In this document: positions 59,884-64,000 of the stretch, in pieces | How the letters are laid out: every line of letters begins with the position of its first letter | Position numbering within the stretch: position 1 is the first letter of the stretch | Assembly (NCBI GenBank): GCA_012295275.1 | Contig: CM022670.1 | Coordinates: forward strand, 11,042,083 to 11,106,082 | Direction of reading: 5' to 3' | Length of the DNA: 64,000 nt | From: Chrysomallon squamiferum | Lineage: Eukaryota; Mollusca; Gastropoda; Neomphalida; Peltospiridae | Translations under genes and position numbers: made by a program | Notes under the pieces: generated by a model | Seen by the model: the letters and a program-made list of their open reading frames with translations, nothing else | What the model was told of the DNA's origin: nothing | Databases searched by the model: none

Positions 59884-60998
59884 CTGTTAACATTTCTGTA
59901 TGTATATATATATATTATTATGGTAAACTATCTGTCATGGTGCAAGTGAAAACAGAGTGTTTGTAAATCTAGAAAATATTCGTGTTTTTGAATATGTGGG
60001 GCAGCAATCTGCTGTGAGGAGCAAATCGTGTAACGAGATATGATTACCCACATTTTTCACGTGCTGTCGGAGCAGCCGACCTAACCTTGACTTGCACAGC
60101 GTTTTCCCCAAGTACATCGTGTTTGTGTAGCCAGAGGCATTGTGGGAAATATTATGCATTCAGTACGTGTATTTGCTTTCATCAAGCGATCGGCGTACAA
60201 ACAGCTGTTGTACGTACATGTGTCATAGCACGTCATCATGCACTAGAGAATTTACATCATTGAGAACACGTACTTTTTTCTTTTTTTGTAAACATGGGCT
60301 GTTGTTGTAACAAACAGAGTAAACATTTTCTTTTTCTATTCTCTACAGCTTCTGGAACTTCATTTATAATGACTTAATGGTCTGCATTACCCGTTAATTT
60401 AAAGCGCACGTATCTTTTTTTTTTGAGACTTTTGGAATCGCTCATGTTGGCTTTATAAACATTTATGACTGCATTAATAAAATATCATTCTTAATGCCAC
60501 AGCATGTTGTAATATAATTTAACTGACTGCTGAATAGATACGAAACCACTGAAAGAATCTCATTTAAACATATACTTTATACTTTATCAGAAACACGCAG
60601 AACTGGATTTGAGACAACTCACGTCTTTAGTATTTCATTTGCTTATGCCTAGGCCAGTAGTGCGTGTGTGCGTGTGTGCATGTGTGTCAGAGCACGCGCG
60701 TGCGCTTCATAAAAAGAGTAAAATTACAAAGTGGAAATTTATGTCTGACCTCTTTCCAAAAATAAAATGCACTTACGTCTACTATTCTACAAATAGTCTT
60801 CCCGTTTCCTTGTGTAAGCAATTACATGCACGTTTAGCTGCTGTGAACTGCAGTCCGCTTTGATCAAAGGCGCATTTCTGCAATTTGTAACACAAGTATC
60901 TTAATAATTATCAAGTAATTAACAATCTTTCTATTTATATTTTCATTTCCTGTATTTTTCTTTTTTTTTTACTTTTTTTTTTTTTTTTCCGGTGAACA

Positions 60999-61033
<35 letters not shown>

Positions 61034-61432
61034 CTCTCTGGTTTTCTATCTACACTAATACATCGATCATGTTGGCACCCGTCCCATTAGAGATAGCAGT
61101 CTGTGGTGTAGAGCGGGTTTTACTATAAAAACACGCGGTTTTATCTGCGATGCAGAGTCCTGGTCAAGTGCCAGCTATGTAAAGCGGGCGTGGAAAAGAT
61201 GTGAGCTACTGTATCAAGGCAAGGCGAGATAGGGTTTTTCCGTCTAGGATTACGCGCCTTCACGCGAACTACTGAACTAGATAAAGACCGCCTTTGTATA
61301 ATAAAATATATTAGCTATAACAGCACAATTTCAACACCTTTTTCTTTTTTTTTTTTTTTTTTTTTCTTTTCAGTTATTTAATCAACTTTATGTTTCATTG
61401 TAAGCACTACCGTTTTCTTCCTTTTTTATGTT

Positions 61433-61606
61433 ATTATTACTACTGCAACTATTATTACTACTATTACTACTGCTACTTTACAGTTGCTATTATTAGTACT
61501 ATTATTATTGCTGTTCCAACTATTAATACTACTACTTTTATCACTGTTCGAAAGTAAAACTACTACTACTGCTGTTGCTGCTACTACTACTACTTTACTA
61601 TTGCTA

Positions 61607-61640
<34 letters not shown>
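61433..61640. repeat. (ACT/GCT)n(AAT)n compound trinucleotide tract
   Basis: Imperfect ATT/ACT/GCT triplets followed by a clean AAT run at about 61608-61640. Confidence 0.9.
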
Positions 61641-61643
<3 letters not shown>

Positions 61644-61918
61644 TAAAAAAATAAGAAGAAAAAGAGAAACTAGCATTGTTTGATCTGAAGAACATTAATT
61701 TTATTCTTGTGTTAATGAGTACTAACATTTGAAAATATAATTTTCTATATAAATAAACAATCATTAGACGAACAAGAATCTCAAAATGAAGTTCTGTAAT
61801 GAGTAGTTACTTATTCTCCTTTGTCATGAATAATAAAATGTACACTGGGATAAAAGGAATTTAAAATGAGATACATATACTTTTTTCTGATATCTGTGGT
61901 ACTTGTGGGTTTTTCTAT

Positions 61919-61959
<41 letters not shown>

Positions 61960-62620
61960 GCTTGTAAAAGTTTCATACTTTTTACAAGAAGTGAATATCT
62001 GTTTCCTATTCAGCTATGCGATTTAGCGTTTTTTTTTTTTTTTTAAATAATTACTATAATTTTTTTCCCCACAGTTTGAATCTTGTTCGTTTAAATGGTG
62101 GATATATTAAATGAATACAAAAGAACTTCTGACTATGTCTGTTATCAGGTTATTAGGTTCTTTGTCTTTCTTTTTCAAATTATTTCAGTCAATTATTGCA
62201 TGTAGAATCAAAGGAGAGCTTGAGTGAAACTTGTTATAGGAAAATTGAGAGAAAATGTAGATTATTTCACAGATGTTTTTCCATGAGTACTGATAATATG
62301 TTTTTATACAGAGTAAAAAAATAATAGATAAATACAAAAAGTTCTTGAAGGTTTACTGTAAACTGGTTAAATAACTGATAAAACCGTGGATAGCTACTGA
62401 TATATATATAAAACCAGCTAAAATCTGTACAAATAATTTATATTAAAAAAAACAAAAAACAAAAAACTTGTTTAAACTGTTTAAGAAAATATCATTTAAC
62501 ATGTATAAATCGGTTTAACCACTAATAAAGCCATGTAATGTAAAAATAGTAGGGGAAAAAAAAAAGAAAAGATTCCTGTGTGTAAGCCAGTTATATTTAA
62601 TTACTGATAAAATAATTTAA

Positions 62621-62659
62621 TTATGTCTTCTAAATGTTTTTCTCATTGGTTATACTGGT

Positions 62660-62690
<31 letters not shown>

Positions 62691-62740
62691 TAAATAAATA
62701 ACCAGTATTAGCAATGATACAAATATTTAGAAGGCATAAA
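62621..62740. repeat. Imperfect inverted repeat around an (AT)n core
   Basis: The left arm (62621-62663, TTATGTCTTCTAAATG...ATACTGGTTAT) pairs with the right arm (62697-62740, ATAACCAGTATTAG...ATTTAGAAGGCATAA), with arms of about 43 bases and a few mismatches. The core between them is TATATA sequence. It could be a small foldback element. Related AACCAGTTTA/ACTGATAAA segments occur from 62345 to 62820. Confidence 0.75.
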
Positions 62741-64000
62741 CCAATATAAGTATTTATAAAAGCAGTCAGTATGTATAAACTAGTTTAAAATGATGGAAAT
62801 ATTTAACACTGTACGTCATCGTTAAATAAACTTGTCTTCACAGCACGCTGCTGCCAAAGTAAACAGATGCCGTCTACATATCTGCCTCACAGCTTCTTGT
62901 CAAGAGTACATAACAGTTTGGTTTGATGTGCCTTGACGTGCGTTTACTGCTCGTTTTTACTCAAGATAAACGCACTGCCAAACCGGCAAATTTAAAAGCC
63001 CAATGACTCTAATCCCGTGCAGAGATATTCTTTCATCTGCAAAAACGCGAATTTTTAATGCCTAAAATTAGTTAGTTTAAATACTGAGATGTGTCTGTGA
63101 CAGTATCTGAATCAACGATTAAATAAACTTTGTTAAGAATTCCCCAAGACACCGTTCGCACGCATCCACACTACAAACCCATTGGGCAATGGATAAGGCC
63201 TTGTTTCACCTCTCTGCGAGGCCTGACAACTAGCACTATGGCGAGGTAGGTAGAGTTTTTGCAGGTTTTTCTCTTTATTTCACGAGTCCGTTTGTTTCTG
63301 TGTTAAGCTCCTCTGTGTGTGTGTGTGTTTGTTTTTTTAAAGATAATTCTCCATGTACGCATGCACATTGAAACCTATCGAGTTATTTTTGACTGATAAT
63401 GTTTGTCTTTTAGAGCAAACGTGCACTAAAGGTTGTTATGGTTTACGTTAAGTGAATTATTGTGCTGTATTAGAGGAATTAGTTATTTTAAAAAAAGAAA
63501 AAAAGAAAGAAAAGCTTTTAGATCAAGAAACAGCTACTGCATTATATCTATTTTAGTTATAATACTATCTCAAAATAAGAATCTTTTTACTAAAAGGTGA
63601 AGGTCTAACGTACACTTCATTGTTTATGTAGTAACGAATGAATATTTGAATTTTCAAAAGTATTTGAATTATAAACGGTTATTAAAGTGTTACCCATACG
63701 TTACAAGCGATAATCTATTTACCATTCTTCCTAGAGAGTTAATTTGAATCATCCAGTATTAATCTCATCACATTTTGGCTGTAATGGCTGTTTTCTTTTA
63801 ATGAAATGTCCTTAAGGAAACTTTTCTCCAAACTGTTTTGCAGCACGTAAGTTTAAATATGAATGGAATGCTATTTTAGGAACTGTCCATACGTTTAAAC
63901 GATTTAAACAGTTTCAAGATTTTATCTAGAAATCTACGAACAACGAAATAAGTGATGATAGACAACGAATGTACTAGCACACATACGTAAATATTCTTGT

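Larger units (their letters stand above)
57743..64000 (+). other. Intron or downstream DNA of the second gene, no further exon certain
   Basis: Mostly AT-rich. It holds AAAT/AAAC repeats near 58272-58320, poly(T) at 59331-59359 and 59852-59883, poly(A) at 61004-61030, the CTA/AAT tract at 61433-61640, poly(T) at 61920-61953 and the inverted repeat at 62621-62740. The less AT-rich stretches 59990-60200, 61060-61270 and 62840-63240 hold nothing I recognise. A TTTTTTTCCCCACAG acceptor at 62074 could open a short terminal exon (see findings). Confidence 0.5.

Noticed and set aside
63150-63245. tRNA-Arg-like stretch (GCAATGGATAAGGC)
   Set aside because: It resembles a D-arm, but no box B, T-arm or acceptor pairing follows. 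Probably chance or an old SINE scrap.

Overview
This window is animal nuclear DNA. It is AT-rich and intron-rich, with GT-AG splice sites, very dense microsatellites and poly(A)/poly(T) runs, non-autonomous DNA transposons with terminal inverted repeats, and no bacterial-style operons. The simple-sequence load and gene structure suggest an invertebrate. A lophotrochozoan such as a mollusc is my guess, but nothing in the window proves the phylum.

One gene can be read completely: a FREM1-like (FRAS1-related extracellular matrix protein) gene on the plus strand, coding span 12316-47304. Eleven coding exons join in one open frame of 2137 residues with consistent splice phases: signal peptide, N-terminal FREM domain, twelve CSPG/NG2-type repeats, one Calx-beta domain, a very lysine-rich linker, a C-type lectin-like domain and a basic C-terminal tail. 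This is the domain order of vertebrate FREM1, at almost the same length. A 22.9-kb intron separates the signal-peptide exon from the rest, and most CSPG repeats lie in two giant exons of 2.2 and 2.4 kb. A 15-codon upstream ORF ends across the first in-frame ATG. A CpG-rich segment at 8220-8570, followed by a strong donor at 8890, is the best candidate for promoter and non-coding first exon.

A second plus-strand gene starts at 55757. Two coding exons (55757-56057 and 57514-57742) join in frame into an acidic, Pro/Gln/Glu-rich, probably disordered N-terminal part of a protein I do not recognise. Its downstream exons are either beyond the window or uncertain.

The rest is non-coding: a 754-bp Tigger/pogo-like element (3229-3982), a 306-bp element with near-perfect terminal inverted repeats (52606-52911), a possible hAT-type remnant (53574-53840), weak tRNA-derived SINE candidates, several minisatellites (66-bp, 165-bp, 32-bp, 30-bp and about 17-bp units), a TGACGT-rich stretch, a G-rich quadruplex-prone stretch, and many microsatellites. 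I see no convincing tRNA or rRNA gene, no CRISPR array and no clearly novel multi-gene system.
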